In this document: positions 21,680-33,222 of the stretch, piece after piece | Layout of the letters: each line of letters opens with the position of its first letter | Position numbering within the stretch: the stretch's first letter is position 1 | Assembly: GCA_963970005.1 (NCBI GenBank) | Contig: CAXAMN010028961.1 | Location: 328,649 to 392,648 of the forward strand | From: Durusdinium trenchii | Lineage: Eukaryota; Sar; Dinophyceae; Suessiales; Symbiodiniaceae | Direction of reading: 5' to 3' | DNA: 64,000 nucleotides | Notes under the pieces: generated by a model | Seen by the model: only the letters and a program-made list of their open reading frames with translations | What the model was told of the DNA's origin: nothing | Databases searched by the model: none | Translations under genes and position numbers: made by a program

Positions 21680-24600
21680 CAGAGTTTTGAGAGATCTCTT
21701 CAAGGTGCTCCATGGCAGTGTCATCAGCACTCTCCTCCTGTTGGCTCAGGCTCCCAATCATTGTCATTCAACCAGAAACGAATGCAAACCCCTGCCCCAG
21801 TCCCGGTACCAGGACATAAACCGTTTAGACGTTACAAATACTAGACAAATCAAACAGCAATGACTGACCATATCCGCAACAGGTTTGCATATGAAGGTGG
21901 TGCCAACAAAAGGACAATATGCTAGCTAGCCCCTTGGTGACCACCCATGTATACTCCACAGCTGCCAGAATGGATGAAGTAGACGCATGCAAGCCATCTG
22001 CTTCCGGAAAAACTATGTGCTCTGCTCTAGGTCAAGGGTGCGTTGTGGTTTTAGCTCCCAAAAAGCAAACAGCAATGTACAACAACTTATGTTTTGAATT
22101 TTGATCATCAGGGTCCGCATCAAAGATCTCTTCAGGGTGCTCATCACGCATGGCAGCATCAGAGGTCTGCGCCTGCTGTCTCAGGCTATCAATCGTTTTT
22201 TGCTGAGCAAAACAATAAGTTATCACTCAACAGCAAACGAATACAAACCAGGACATGAACAGTTTAGACCTTTCTGGACAATTCAACAATGACTGACCAT
22301 ATGCTCAAAAGATTTGCATGAAAGGTGGTGCCAACACAAGGAAAATACGCCAGCTAGCCCCTATCAGCACAACGAAAAAAACAATTTCGGTCATTGAAAG
22401 CATCATACAACACTGAAAACACTTAAAGTTCACATGTACTAAATAGGGTGCATTGTGGCTCTACTGAGGAGGCAGTGGCACATGGGTCCATGTTTCAATT
22501 AGCAGGCGTGGTGCCAATGAAGGTCCTATGTCCACACTCACTTTTCATTGCCAATCTGTGTCATGTTCCAAGCTTGGCTCGAACTCGTGTACTCAGACTC
22601 CTTCCCTTGCTTGCTATGTCACAAGCGGTGGTTGCAAGCGTGGGCGCCGCTGCCGCGTCTGAGGATGCAGCGCCAGGGGCTGTGCCAATGAGAGGCTCAA
22701 ACGCTCTACGTCAAAAGACTTGTTGGCGCAGATAGCTGACTTGAAGAAAAAGCGAAGGGAGCTCTCCAAGGCAAAGAAGTTGGCTAGCCAGGTCTTGAAG
22801 GTGAAGCAGAAGAAGCTACAACGGTTGAAGTTGACTCTCAAAAAGTTCGAAGAAGCAAGCTTGTTGGAACTCTTGTCTCTTCGTGTGGCTCCCAGGGACC
22901 TTCGTGTTCTTTTCTTTGTTCGCAGCGCTGCTAGAGAGCGGCGTGCGAGCTTTTGCAGCTTGGGTAGCCGAGGAGCGCAAAAAAGCTTTGGGTGCGCTGC
23001 CAGAGGTCTGGGTGAACATTGAGATGTTGTGGTTTTTGCTTCCAACATCGTGTTTTGATCAGGGGTTTACAATCGTTTTCATCAGATATTTTCAGATTAA
23101 TCAAGTATTGCAGCTTCTCCAGAAACGAAATGAGGAGATGATGGATTTTTGCCGTGAACTTCAACACCACCCATGGCAACCCAGCATACGTGCAACATCC
23201 TGGCTCCACAAGCCGAGTAGTCCGATGTACCACTTGTTTGCCAGTGCTTTCTGTACTGAGGAGTGGCACATGGGTCCATGTTTCAATTAGCAGGCATGGT
23301 GCCAATGAAGGTCCTATGTCCATACTCACTTTTCATTGCCAATCTGTTTCAATTTCCAAGCTTGGCTCGAACTTGTGTACTCAGACTCCTTGCCTTGCTT
23401 GCTGCTATGTCGCAAGCGGTGGTTGCAAGTGTGGGCGCCGCTGTTGCGTCTGAGGATGCAGCGCCAGGGGCTGTGCCAATGAGCTGTTGGCGCAGACAGC
23501 TGACTTGAACAAAAAGCGAAGGGAGCTCTCCAAGGCAAAGAAGTTGGCTAGCCAGGTCTTGAAGGTGAAGCAGAAGAAGCTACAACGGTTGAAGTCGACT
23601 CTCAAAAAGTTCGACGAAGCAAGCTTGTTGGAACTCTTGTCTCTTAATTAGGGTAATTAGGGTGGAGGCCATGGCTAGGAGGTTTGAGGCCGGCGCTACA
23701 CTAGAGTGGAGGCCATCGCTAGCAGGTTGGAGGCCATCGCTTGGATGGGGGTCACCGATGTCGTTGTGCTGGCGACGCGTTTTGGACCTGTTTGGCCGTT
23801 GGGAGATGCCGGTCTGTGGAAAGCAGACAGCAACATAGAATAGTGTTGGTTTTGTTCAGCAGGGGTCCTCATCTGAGATCTCTTCACACACCACGCAGCA
23901 CTCATGTCAGCCTCCTCATTTGAGACCTCCGTAGATCGCTCAGCCTGGGCCTGAAGGGGAACAGCGTGTTATTTGGCAAAGCTTATCAACAGTTTTTGCT
24001 GAAAACATTTGCATAAATTGTTCAGCAAGAAATGAGTCCAACCACACACACACACCACACATTGTCTGGGGACCAACATGCCTATCAACGAAACTTGATC
24101 ACCGCAACTCATGTGCATTCTGTCAAGCCTCTGCAGCTGCCACCATGAAGGAAGAAGATTCTTGTGGACCAGTTGGATCCTGAACAAAGCAATGTGTTCT
24201 TGGGTGTTGCAAGCATTTTACAACATAAGCTGACATTGGTCTAGGTGCACTGTGGTTTTAGTTTCTGGGAAACTAGAAAAACAGCAACATCTCATACTAC
24301 ATGTTTCGGAATTTTGTTCAGCAAGGTCCTCTTTTGAGATCTCTTCAGGCACACTTGCAGTGTTCATGACAGCATCATCAACCTGAAGGAAAGAAGCATG
24401 TTCTTTGGCAAAGCATCTCAACATTTTTTGTGGAATACAAACCTTAAGTTGTTTAACAAGAAATGAGTGCAAACACACACCACACATTGTCCCTCCATTT
24501 TGAGAAAGTCTTGGTCCTGGTTACTGGGACCAGGACAAAAACAGTTTCTGTGTGAGAAAGTATACTACACAAACTGTAAGACACATGCCTTTTAGGGCAA

Positions 24601-25243
24601 TGGCTTGCTGCCAGTCTTCCACAAATAGCTGATCAGCAAAACGCGATCACCGCAATTCATGTGCATTCCTGCAAACAGCTGGGCCAGCTCATGATGAGGC
24701 TCATCATGCTGCTGCTCAGCGTATCCCTTCCTGAAGGAAACAGACAATGTGTCCGCAAACAAAGTCTATTACAAACGCCAGTTCCAGACCCAGACCATTT
24801 GCTATACCATCACAATTCTTGCTTACAACTACATAGAAGAACAAAAACAAATGGTTAGTTGCTACAGTAAAGATTATTAACATCCTGTTTTTTCCAACGC
24901 AACTTGTCTCTTCCAAATCTGGCAGAAGGCCAGGCCGATTCGTGTCCAGTTGCTCATCGGTTCCCAGGAGGTCAACATTGATGTCTTCCTGGGGCGAGCG
25001 CGAATTTTAACGCGCGTGAAAACAGAATGCAAAACCTCCGAAGTTTCTAGATCATGTTTGTTTAAAATACTTAGCCTCCAAGCTCTTGTTTGACTTCCAG
25101 TGTCCTGCGACATCTCATAGGCCTCTCTCATGAACCTGTGGTCATAGGATCCGGTGATCATTTTGGCCACCACGTGGATGTCATCCTTGGTGACAGGTTG
25201 TTGGGGCTTTAAATGATTAGACGAACTATATTTCCCAAACAAC
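21680..25243 (-). CDS. Minus-strand gene with a repeated small acidic exon
   Basis: Read from right to left, candidate exons are: about 25243-25085 (VTKDDIHVVAKMITGSYDHR, then MREAYEMSQDTGSQ); about 24990-24899 (DINVDLLGTDEQLDTNRPGL, PDLEETS); about 24725-24635 (KGYAEQQHDEPHHELAQLF); then four related acidic exons near 24370 (VDDAVMNTASVPEEISKEDL, AEQN), 23950 (QAQAERSTEVSNEEADMSA, frameshifted after this), 22170 (QAQTSDAAMRDEHPEEIFDA, DPDDQN) and 21755 (EESADDTAMEHLEEISQNSA). Acceptors in several copies are CCTTCAG, and the intron text upstream is also repeated. The repeats look like tandem exon duplication in an acidic, probably disordered protein. I do not recognise the family. At least one copy is frameshifted, so the gene may be decaying. 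Confidence 0.4.
21798..21814. repeat. Hairpin family member, diverged
   Basis: GTCCCGG, loop TA, CCAGGAC: six of seven pairs. The loop is shorter than in the other members. Confidence 0.4.
22457..23048 (+). pseudogene. Decayed coiled-coil gene copy 1
   Basis: ATG at 22617 opens MSQAVVASVGAAAASEDAAP and GAVPMRGSNALR, then a stop follows a one-base loss. The other frame resumes with LLAQIADLKKKRRELSKAKK, LASQVLKVKQKKLQRLK and LTLKKFEEASLLELLSL, a strongly basic coiled coil. A third frame then gives SGVRAFAAWVAEERKKALG. Three frames for one evident protein indicate a pseudogene. Its upstream flank (from ACATGGGTCCATGTTTCAATT) is duplicated with it at 23249. I have the impression that this family is repeated in related genomes, but cannot verify that here. 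Confidence 0.55.
23249..23650 (+). pseudogene. Decayed coiled-coil gene copy 2, truncated
   Basis: A tandem duplicate of the previous copy. MSQAVVASVGAAVASEDAAP is followed by a deletion of about 30 bases after CCAATGAG, and the coiled-coil part resumes in another frame before ending at TCTCTTAATTAGGG. Both copies interrupt the minus-strand acidic exon array. Confidence 0.55.
24512..24532. repeat. Hairpin family member
   Basis: TGGTCCTGG, loop TTA, CTGGGACCA: nine pairs including two G-T wobbles. It sits in the intron text that recurs about 860 bases away around the 25374 hairpin. Confidence 0.6.
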
Positions 25244-25373
25244 CTGAAGGGGAGAAGCATGTGATTTGGCAAAGCATCTCAACAGCTTTTGTGGAACACA
25301 AAACTATAAGTTGACTAACAAGAAGTGAGTGCAAACACACACCACACATTGTCCCTCCATTTTGGGTATGTCT

Positions 25374-25394
25374 TGGTCCCGGCTACCGGGGCCA
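25374..25394. repeat. Hairpin family member
   Basis: TGGTCCCGG, loop CTA, CCGGGGCCA: nine pairs with one wobble. The stem pair that is T-G at 24512 is C-G here, a compensatory difference. Both are followed by the same CAAAATGGAGGGACAATGTG text on the minus strand. Confidence 0.65.
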
Positions 25395-25429
25395 GAACAT
25401 AAACAGTTTCTGAGTGAGAAAGGGGTACA

Positions 25430-28400
25430 TGTACACTACACAAACTGTAGCACACATGCCTAACAGGACAATGGCTTGCTGAAACCTGAACACCAGGTCC
25501 TTTTTCAAATAGCTGTCAAGGTTGACGTGGCCACATGCTGATCAACAAAATGGTTGGGCCTGCTCATGAACAAGATTTTGGAAAGCCACAAAAATGACCA
25601 CACTAATGACAACATTCTTATAAACACGCACAAACTCAAAATACAATACTATGTTTGTGAAGGAGCTCTCCGAAGGTCCGATGGTGTCCTTTTGTTCGTT
25701 CCGTCTTTGTTCTTCTTTTTCTTCATTTGCTGCCCATTGAGGCTGTACTGCTCACTCAACTCTAAGTAGATAGGTGGTGGTGATGGGTGGTGGCCATACA
25801 CCCATGGCGAGTCATGGAGGTCAGGCTGCGATGAAGTGCAGTGGGTGGCAAGTTTGTGTCATGTAATATCATCATTCAAGCTTTGCTGGAAAGTGTTTTT
25901 GTTCATTCATGTGCTTTACCAGAAGCCAGTAGAATGCCATTGAAACATTAAACACTTAACCAAATCACTGGGGTGTTTTGTGTTTATCTATCTTTGATCT
26001 CTCAATGTGTTGATTGATTGGGATCGCTTCTTTCGAGCAAAAACCTGCAGTTCAATAACTAAAAAGCACAGAACGTGCGCATAACAAGTTGACACGCTTA
26101 TCACAGCACCAACTGAGTATAAAGTGTGCTGCAGTCCTGTACTGGGCCCAGGCGAACTTATCTCCAAGTTTGGCACCACTAACTACTTGCCCCCTTGCCA
26201 CCATGAAACATATACTTAATATCAACATATTGCGTTTTTAGAAAATTTGCAGGACAGCAGCCAACTGTGGGTCTTCAACTTAGTTTGCATTTTGGTTTCA
26301 GCTCCCACACTCAAAAATGTATTTTTTTGAATGAAACCTGTTGAACTAAGGTTGCTGGAATAATTAAGGCGGTGCTTGTGCAGCACATACTGCTTCTGCA
26401 GCAGGTGCTTTAATAACTCCAACAACATATAACAACACTAACAACATATCAAAACACGATATACCATGACAGTGGCTGTGCTGTTTGTCGCCCAAATGGT
26501 CTCCAAGGGGGCTCCACCCTGGTTCGAGCCCGGGTACCTGGTCGAAGGCGTAGCCGACGGGTCATTTGCTTCCCACCCCCGACCCAAGTCGAGGGTCCGA
26601 GGCTGGGAGAATGAGGAAGGAAGGAAAAACCGCCGGACATGGGGTCATTGTGCCGTCGCAGCACAGGAAGGAGTCAATTGCCTCTCACAAGTGCATGCAG
26701 GCCCACGAGTTGGTGGAGGGGGGAGGTAGTTGGCCGTGTTTGGCAATTTTTATGGGTGAATCCGCGGTGGAATCCCCTTTAAATCGAGCGGGATGGAGAA
26801 GGTGGTGCAACAAAGATCCAGGTTAAAAACTATTGGTCTAGCTGTTGCTGCAGTAATATACTTCATCCATCCACATTTATGGAACAAAGATACAAGAACT
26901 ACAAGAGATCACACTACTGCAGCATTCCAAACACTTGGAACTGAACACCCGGTTCAAAAGAGGCAGGCCATCCTTGCAGATGTTGGGCGAGCCACTGGCC
27001 TCGGTTCATCCCAGAAATCGAGGTATACTGCAGTTCTTTTTGGAGATGAGACGTCCATCACCCCATGTAAGGCTGGTTCACTGCAGTTTCAGGCTGATAC
27101 AGGATACCTCACAACAGCCGGGGCTGGTCACAGCAGGAACACATGTGAGGGTTTGAGTTGCATTCCATTTTTCTGAGGAGTTGGAATGATGTTGTTGGGT
27201 TGTTGGGGGGTAGAGTCCAGGGAATTTCGATCATGACCATATCTGCAGCATGTGTTGAACTTCGGGTCTTGATTTCTCAGGCGTGAACAGCTTAGGTGTT
27301 GGAGGTTGGAATTTGAAGAACAAAGATAGAAATGCCAATCCGTTCATTCCAAGGCAGGACATGGCCCTTAGATGTGCTGTGGATCATGGCCGATTGTAGT
27401 GGCTTGCGTAATTACACTGAATTAGTGGTGCGGGATGAAGAGTAGATAGAGTTCTTTGAACTGGATCCTTCAATAAAGAAGCAAAACAATATGTTTGGTG
27501 CAGCTGAGCTGCTTCCTGATTAGCTGACAAGTAAGCAAGTAGAGTCAGTATACCCCTTGCCCTTTATTTACGGTAAACTTATGTACACATAGACATGGAA
27601 CATGGTCCGGCAGAGGAAGATGCTCCAGCGGGTACCGGCTTTATGCCATGTGTACACTTCTCAACCAAACCCGTCGATGTCCCAGGCCATTTCATCAGTG
27701 GTGGGAGGGATGGAAAGCTCATGTACTGGCGGCTTCAGGACATCAGTTGACGTGTGCTTTCAGAAAGCGTTTTTGAATGCTGTGGCATGAGAGGCTGAAG
27801 AGTTATGTGTTAGGTATAGATTGAACTTGGAATCTGATTTTTCTCAAGTCCTTGCTCCTAGTAGCGATGCCAGGAGCCCCTAATAATAGCTTCTTGTTCC
27901 TAGTTGACCACGTTCCAATGAACGTTCCGTTGGACCTCTTCCATTCGGTCCGTGGTGGACACTCAGCCTCACCAAGCTTGTGCCCAAAAACCTCCCGAAG
28001 ACCGAGCGACGGATGGGTTTGACCCACCCCTCAAGAGTCCTGCTTGTTGGATTGTTTAATAAGTTTAACGAGTTTTCTTGTTGCATAATTCATCTGAAGA
28101 AGCCTCGTAGTGATGAAGGGACCTCTTAGCAGCAATCCTGCAGGGTTCAGAGAACTTCCCAGGATGGAGCATGCTTGCAGACGGTGGAAGTGGCCGAAAT
28201 CACCGCAGGTGCGGCGCTTTTCGGCGCGGTGGTGTGGATTGGAAGGGATCGAACACATCTGAGGTGGGTGCTCTCGGAAATGATGGAAGCTTTGAATTCC
28301 CGGTTCACGTAGAAGAAGAAAATGGTCGGACACAGAATCTTCCACACCCACAGGTTTGATGAAGGGTCAGTTGGTTTCAGCATGGGTGTTCGCAATAGTA

Positions 28401-28930
28401 TGAGACACAATCAGATGATGTTTATGCAACTATGTATTTCCAGCACAAGCTTTTGGGGAAGCGGTTCAATCATTGAAAGTGGGTTGTTTCAGCGAACCAA
28501 GAAGAAGGCTCACCAGCTCAAGACACACTTTGCAGGTCCACTGAAGACTCGCTAGGTCTACTGGCTGGCACAAGGAGGATGTCCTTCTCACCTTGGAAAC
28601 ATGGAGAAAACCCACACAACGAGGACTGTACAATCGCAGGAAAGAGGTCAGTAGGGGACAATCAAGTTTCAATCACAAGTTCGGCAAAGAGGTGCGGGAT
28701 GTTCCCAGCAACAAACATCTCCAGTTTGTTGGAATAGTTTTGCTACTGTACACATCTGTACACGCTTTAATTGTTCCTTGTATTTCCTTGTGCTTATTCC
28801 ATTTGCAACAGCATGCCGTACTGTACGTCTATCAAAGCTTCAACAAGTTCATGATTTCTTTTGACCCACAAGTGCCAACACATTCGGGATTTCGTCACTT
28901 CACACTGGGATGTTTCGACACTACTGAACT
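25430..28930. other. Gene-poor stretch
   Basis: No gene model is supported. A short plus-strand island near 26938-27022 (ELNTRFKRGRPSLQMLGEPL) has moderate codon bias but no partner exon. The segment holding TGCCAGGAGCCCCTA (about 27868) also occurs near 11234 and is a short dispersed repeat. The inverted foldback copy lies within this stretch. Confidence 0.3.
26190..26417 (-). mobile_element. Foldback-type dispersed repeat, inverted copy
   Basis: Reverse-complement match to 18462-18655. The minus strand reads TTATTAAAGCACCTGCTGC, AAACTAAGTTGAAGA and CAATATGTTGATATTAAGTA, with a short extra segment containing CTGCAAATTTTC. Its ends are imperfectly inverted, as in the forward copy. Confidence 0.6.
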
Positions 28931-28939
28931 GAGTGAGTC

Positions 28940-29089
28940 GAAAAAAACATCGACGGATCTCGACCGAAAAACGTTATCGCCGCCGCGGCCGGGACGCTGG
29001 ACGTTCTCGCCAGGCGTTTGGGTCATGGGCATTGCCGCCCTGCCGGAGCGCAGTCACGGCTCGCGCGATGACCAGCGGAAGGCCCCGAG
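28940..29089 (+). CDS. Possible exon of unknown function
   Basis: A GC-rich island reads SPPRPGRWTFSPGVWVMGIA, then ALPERSHGSRDDQRKAPR, before a possible AGG|GTGGAG donor. A second frame (IAAAAGTLDVLARRLGHGH) is equally GC3-rich up to a possible GC donor near 29010. The strand looks right, but the frame is undecided. Confidence 0.3.
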
Positions 29090-30051
29090 GGTGGAGGGTT
29101 TAGTTGATAGCATTTTCAGGAACTGGTTGACTCCCCAAAACCAAAACCTGGAGAGTGTTTGCTTTTTTTTGGTCGGGGCTTCCGAAACAAACCAATCCAA
29201 GTTGGAAGATCGAAGATCAGAGCTGCAGGGTCTGAAGGTCTCAGATTATTCAGTGGTTGGTTGGCAGGACGGTTTCCGGGTGATACCTGAGTGTTTGTGA
29301 AGATAGAACGAACATGTATTAGACAGAGTACAATAGAGTTGTGATGGGCATTTGTTGCAGGATTGAGTGAACTACCATTCTGATGTCTTTGCATCAGTCC
29401 AGAAGGACTTTCCGCAGAAAAAGTTCCAGCTCCCAAGAACATAACACCAAGGGTTGTTGTGCAAAGGAGTGTCTTCCACCGTTTCCTGTTTGAGTGAAGA
29501 AACCGACCTTAGACCTTCAGAGCTGATTTCAGATCCCCTCAAGAAAACCGGTGTATATATAAATTGGTGTATCCAAGGACCCGCTGTTTTCCGGCGTTTT
29601 TGGCCAAACAGCGGGTCTTTCTTTTTCAGACCCGATGAACTTCGAGCTGCCGGAACGAAATGGTCAGACCATTCGCTGAGTGGAGTGCTTTCGCTGTTTG
29701 AGTGTTAGAACCAAGGTATCCCGGGGGATGACGAAGCTAATGCATCCTATTGATGATTCCTCAGAACCAGGATGAACCTAGTATTTTGGAAGAATCAATG
29801 ACTCTTAAATAGATGCCTTTAAAATTATATCACACGGGACTCTTGGTGGAGTACCAACGGCTATCCCAAAGTCATGAACAGCTATCATACTTATCATACA
29901 GTAATATGTTTAAGGTCCATCAATGCATCAATGACCATGTACCATGTCCATGTCATTCAGATTAGTATGTCAATCCCATTTCAATGCCATGTAAAAACCA
30001 TTTAACATCACGTTTCAACTGCAATGGCAATACAAGCATGAACGGCTCAAG

Positions 30052-30161
30052 TGCTTCCAACATCCCTGCTTCAACGGCCCAAACCGGTCTTTCCCGCTCC
30101 CGTTTCGCTCCCACGTTGCTCCGCTCCAGGCCATGTCGGGTGGTCGCCACAGTGTCGTGCG
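30052..30161 (+). CDS. Candidate exon, unknown function
   Basis: Between acceptor GGCTCAAG and donor GTGCG|GTGAGATGG the frame reads CFQHPCFNGPNRSFPLPFRS, then HVAPLQAMSGGRHSVVR, with very strong GC3. It ends in phase 2. It could be a WD40-like half blade, but the signature is too weak to claim. An overlapping frame starting at an ATG near 30040 stays open for 80 codons with weaker bias. Confidence 0.4.
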
Positions 30162-31751
30162 GTGAGATGGAATCCGCCTCGCCGACCGAAGACGAAAGAG
30201 TTCCCGTTGACCCGGTTTGGTTGTTTCAACATGCGAAGAAGGAGATGTTTGTCCGGTTTTGGTTTGCCCTTTTGGTTCAATGATGGTTGGAATCCGGTAA
30301 CTATTCGTTGCTATACTACTCATTTTTGTTTCCCATCTGCCTCAATGAGCCCACCCATGCCACGCCGGGCCGCACGACGGGCCTGACGGCACGGCCGAGC
30401 CACGGCACAGCCGATGCCACGGCCGGCTCGGGGCCGATCTGGTTGACTGACCGATGAGCCAAAGGGGTGTGAGTGAATCAGTAAGTCCAGGTTGTTCACT
30501 CACCAGGTATAGCCAGTGTAAGGTATAGGCTTGTTCTTCAGTCTCAGCTTCATGTGTTTGAAAACTAGATGTGATCTAGGGCCTCCCCAGCTTGTATTTT
30601 TCGGACAAGAGCTTGTTGAGCATGTTGATTGTGTCGTGATGCGTCCAATTGCGTTTGACAATTGAGCAGCGTGCGCAGATCTATATAGTCTATAGATGTC
30701 TATGGAGCATGTACTGTATATATAAGTAAGGTACTTCATTTCAAGTTCTTGGTTCACCTCTGTGAATCCCACAATCAAATGATTCCTTAAGATGTTGACC
30801 AAGGAGCATCCAGTTGATAATCTCAGCGGTGTCTCTACCAGCAGCCCTCCAGACCTTGGCTGGTCGGTGTTCTTTTTTCCAGATCTTTCGTAGGAATCCA
30901 CGGATCATTGGTATCCACTGGCCAGGCTTGTCGGAGAGAAACACAAGAAATTGACGAATAGCTAACCGATGCTATAGCGGATATGTTGGCTAATTCAACT
31001 AGTAACGGATCTTTGGAACTGTTGGGAGGTGTTTTCTTTGCCCAAATAATGCAGTAAAAGGCTTTTAAGGGCTTGAGCCAAGGGGTGTTCGAAGACCGCA
31101 GAGTTGAAGCTACCGAGTCCATGAATGCTCCAACGGGTCCTCAACATCAGGGAGGCAAGTACCACGCAGAATTCGATAGTCGGACCTCCCACTTGCTTCC
31201 GTATGGACCGACTACGGTAGTACTGTAGGTACACCTGGGCCCCGCGGATGGACCACCGGGAAGCTAAGATATTCAATGTCGATCCGAAGACCAACACCAG
31301 GGGTCCGTCCTTTCCAGGAGGGTTTTGTCCATAATAGGGTCCCTTTGAGCTGAGTGTTCGCAACCAACAAGGACCATTTTTGCTGTCATATTATGACCTA
31401 CTTGGACTTTGTTCTGTTTTTCTGGGTGATCGTGGGGAAGTATAGTTCTAAACCCAATGTTTGGTCACAAAGAACTACCAAGTCTTTTTGGCTCAGTGGT
31501 GAGAAAGAGGAGGACAGACTTTTTCAAACACATGCCTCTCCAATCCCATATATTATATAGGCTCTCTGGAATATATAGACTCCCTGGTTCCTTGGAATCC
31601 TTGGATGACACTTTTCCTGTACAAACCGGTGGTTTTCTGCTTTCACATGATAAAAAAGTGTATTTTCTATAGAGACTCGTCACCAGTGTTTCGCTGTCCC
31701 TCCAGGTAACTCTGGCCACATTTTCGGTAGAGCGACCGCAGCTTTTTTCAG

Positions 31752-32347
31752 TGTGTCGACCGCGGGTGGAGACTCCAGCCGCCTCAAGGGCGAGCCGGGC
31801 GAGCCTCCGAACCACCGGCGGGCGGACGAACTCGGCCAAAGGTGCCCAACAACTGACGTTCTGCTGCCGAAAGAAAAAGCAGTGCAGGTGCTCGGTGCTG
31901 AACGCCGTTTTGGCCAACTCTCAAACAGTTCTTGCAAACTCCAGGCCGTCTTGTCCTGATGTGCTTGCTGTAGAAGCCACGGACAATGCGAATGGAACGC
32001 CGCATGCGTCGTGACGTCTGCAAACGTCCACCCTTCTGTACGTGCGTCGAACCGCCGCGAGGAGCCCGGAGTGGTGTATGGCCTCCAGGTGGATGAAGCT
32101 CAGCAGCTTAGCCATACGCCGCCAACCCCCTCCACCAACCCCCTCTACCAGTCCCTCCACCAGTCCGGCCCAATCAACTCCTGCGGCCGCGGCCGCCGCG
32201 GCGGATTCCTTTCGTCAACCCCCGGCCGCGGCGGTCTGGTCTCAACCTCTCCGTCTCCGGTCGACTGGGCGATCTCGTGCGACGGCCGGTCAGACATCAA
32301 TGCGTCAACCACCGGCCACGGTGCGGTTGAGAGCCTACGTGAAGTAA
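31752..32347 (+). CDS. 3' end of a Pro/Ala-rich protein gene
   Basis: Three exons join in phase. 31752-31927 follows CTTTTTTCAG and ends AAC A|GTTCTT. 31974-32010 follows GCTGTAG and ends TC|GTGACG. 32107-32347 follows CAGCAG and ends at TAA. The product reads VSTAGGDSSRLKGEPGEPP, then TDVLLPKEKAVQVLGAERRF, then ATDNANGTPHAS, then a low-complexity run (PPPPTPSTSPSTSPAQSTP and seven Ala), ending ATVRLRAYVK. The introns are only 46 and 96 bases, short for this kind of genome. The 5' end is not found; the first exon needs a phase-2 exon before it. No domain is recognised, and the tail is probably disordered. Confidence 0.45.
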
Positions 32348-32769
32348 TGGGATCATATCCGTTCATTAAATAACATTTAAGTTTCACCATGATTATGTGT
32401 TCGCACTTTGTCATCCAATTTCACCGATAAAGTGCATTAAAAATCAAGATTGTCACATTGTCCCAACTGGTCGAAGAGAGCCATTCGAGCCATTTCTAGT
32501 GTTCAACGACGATCCCAGTCGTGCTCTGCGTCGTGCTCCCGCCATCATAACACCAGACGCGCTTCTCCACCGACCTGGTCGTGCGCGTCTCCACCGATCG
32601 CCTGCCGTCACGCGTGCGCGTGCGCGTTCGCCGTCGCTGTCGTCGCTGCCGACGTGCGTTCCATCTTCGTTCCGGTTTCATGGAGAACGACACCGAGCGG
32701 TTTCAATCACAAGACACCAACATTCATAGCTGTCAAGTGTTGTCCTTCGCTGTCATGGATCTTCTGAAC

Positions 32770-32898
32770 ACCCAAAAGAGAAGCAAACAACGAGGCTCCA
32801 CGAACGTGGAGTCCTGCGCTCAGTCTTGGCCCAGTTGGCGCGAGTCCGCAACACGGTCGCCACGGTCCTGGCGCTCGCCGCAGAACCCAACACAAAAG
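32770..32898 (+). CDS. Candidate helical exon, unknown function
   Basis: The frame reads HPKEKQTTRLHERGVLRSVL, then AQLARVRNTVATVLALAAEP, ending NTK and a donor AAA G|GTATTC. GC3 is very high and the peptide is a clear amphipathic helix. The acceptor is not certain. It follows the TAA of the previous gene by about 420 bases, so it probably belongs to the next plus-strand gene, possibly together with the exon at 34099. Confidence 0.4.
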
Positions 32899-33222
32899 GT
32901 ATTCTTACAACAAATTGAGGTCCCAGGAATGAGCAGAATGTGTTTTTTGGCATGTCAACATTTTGTGGTTCTTAGGGTGTTGCATCTGGTTTTTACCTCA
33001 AGCCACGTTGAAGATGATGTCAGGCCATGCGTTTGTTGCGAAGATCCTGATGGTTTCCGGGAATTGGCGTCGTTTCGGACATCCCTTTTGGCATTCATCT
33101 GAGCAGCGAAAGGCTGAGTGAAGCGGCTGGACCTCTAGAACTAGAAATCAGTGAAGAGGTACCCTCCCTCCAACTAATATGCAAGTGAACAAACAACTGC
33201 TTCAGGATGCTTCAGGTCAACA

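Noticed and set aside
20650..21690. 346-codon plus-strand ORF
   Set aside because: The first third is the 14-bp minisatellite (TNCHQP-like), followed by duplicated GC-rich text and then Pro/His-rich sequence; there is no codon bias and no splice or domain evidence.
26505..26545. GGTTCGAGCCC, a tRNA B-box-like T arm
   Set aside because: A T arm can be drawn, but no matching acceptor stem, D arm or anticodon arm is found upstream.
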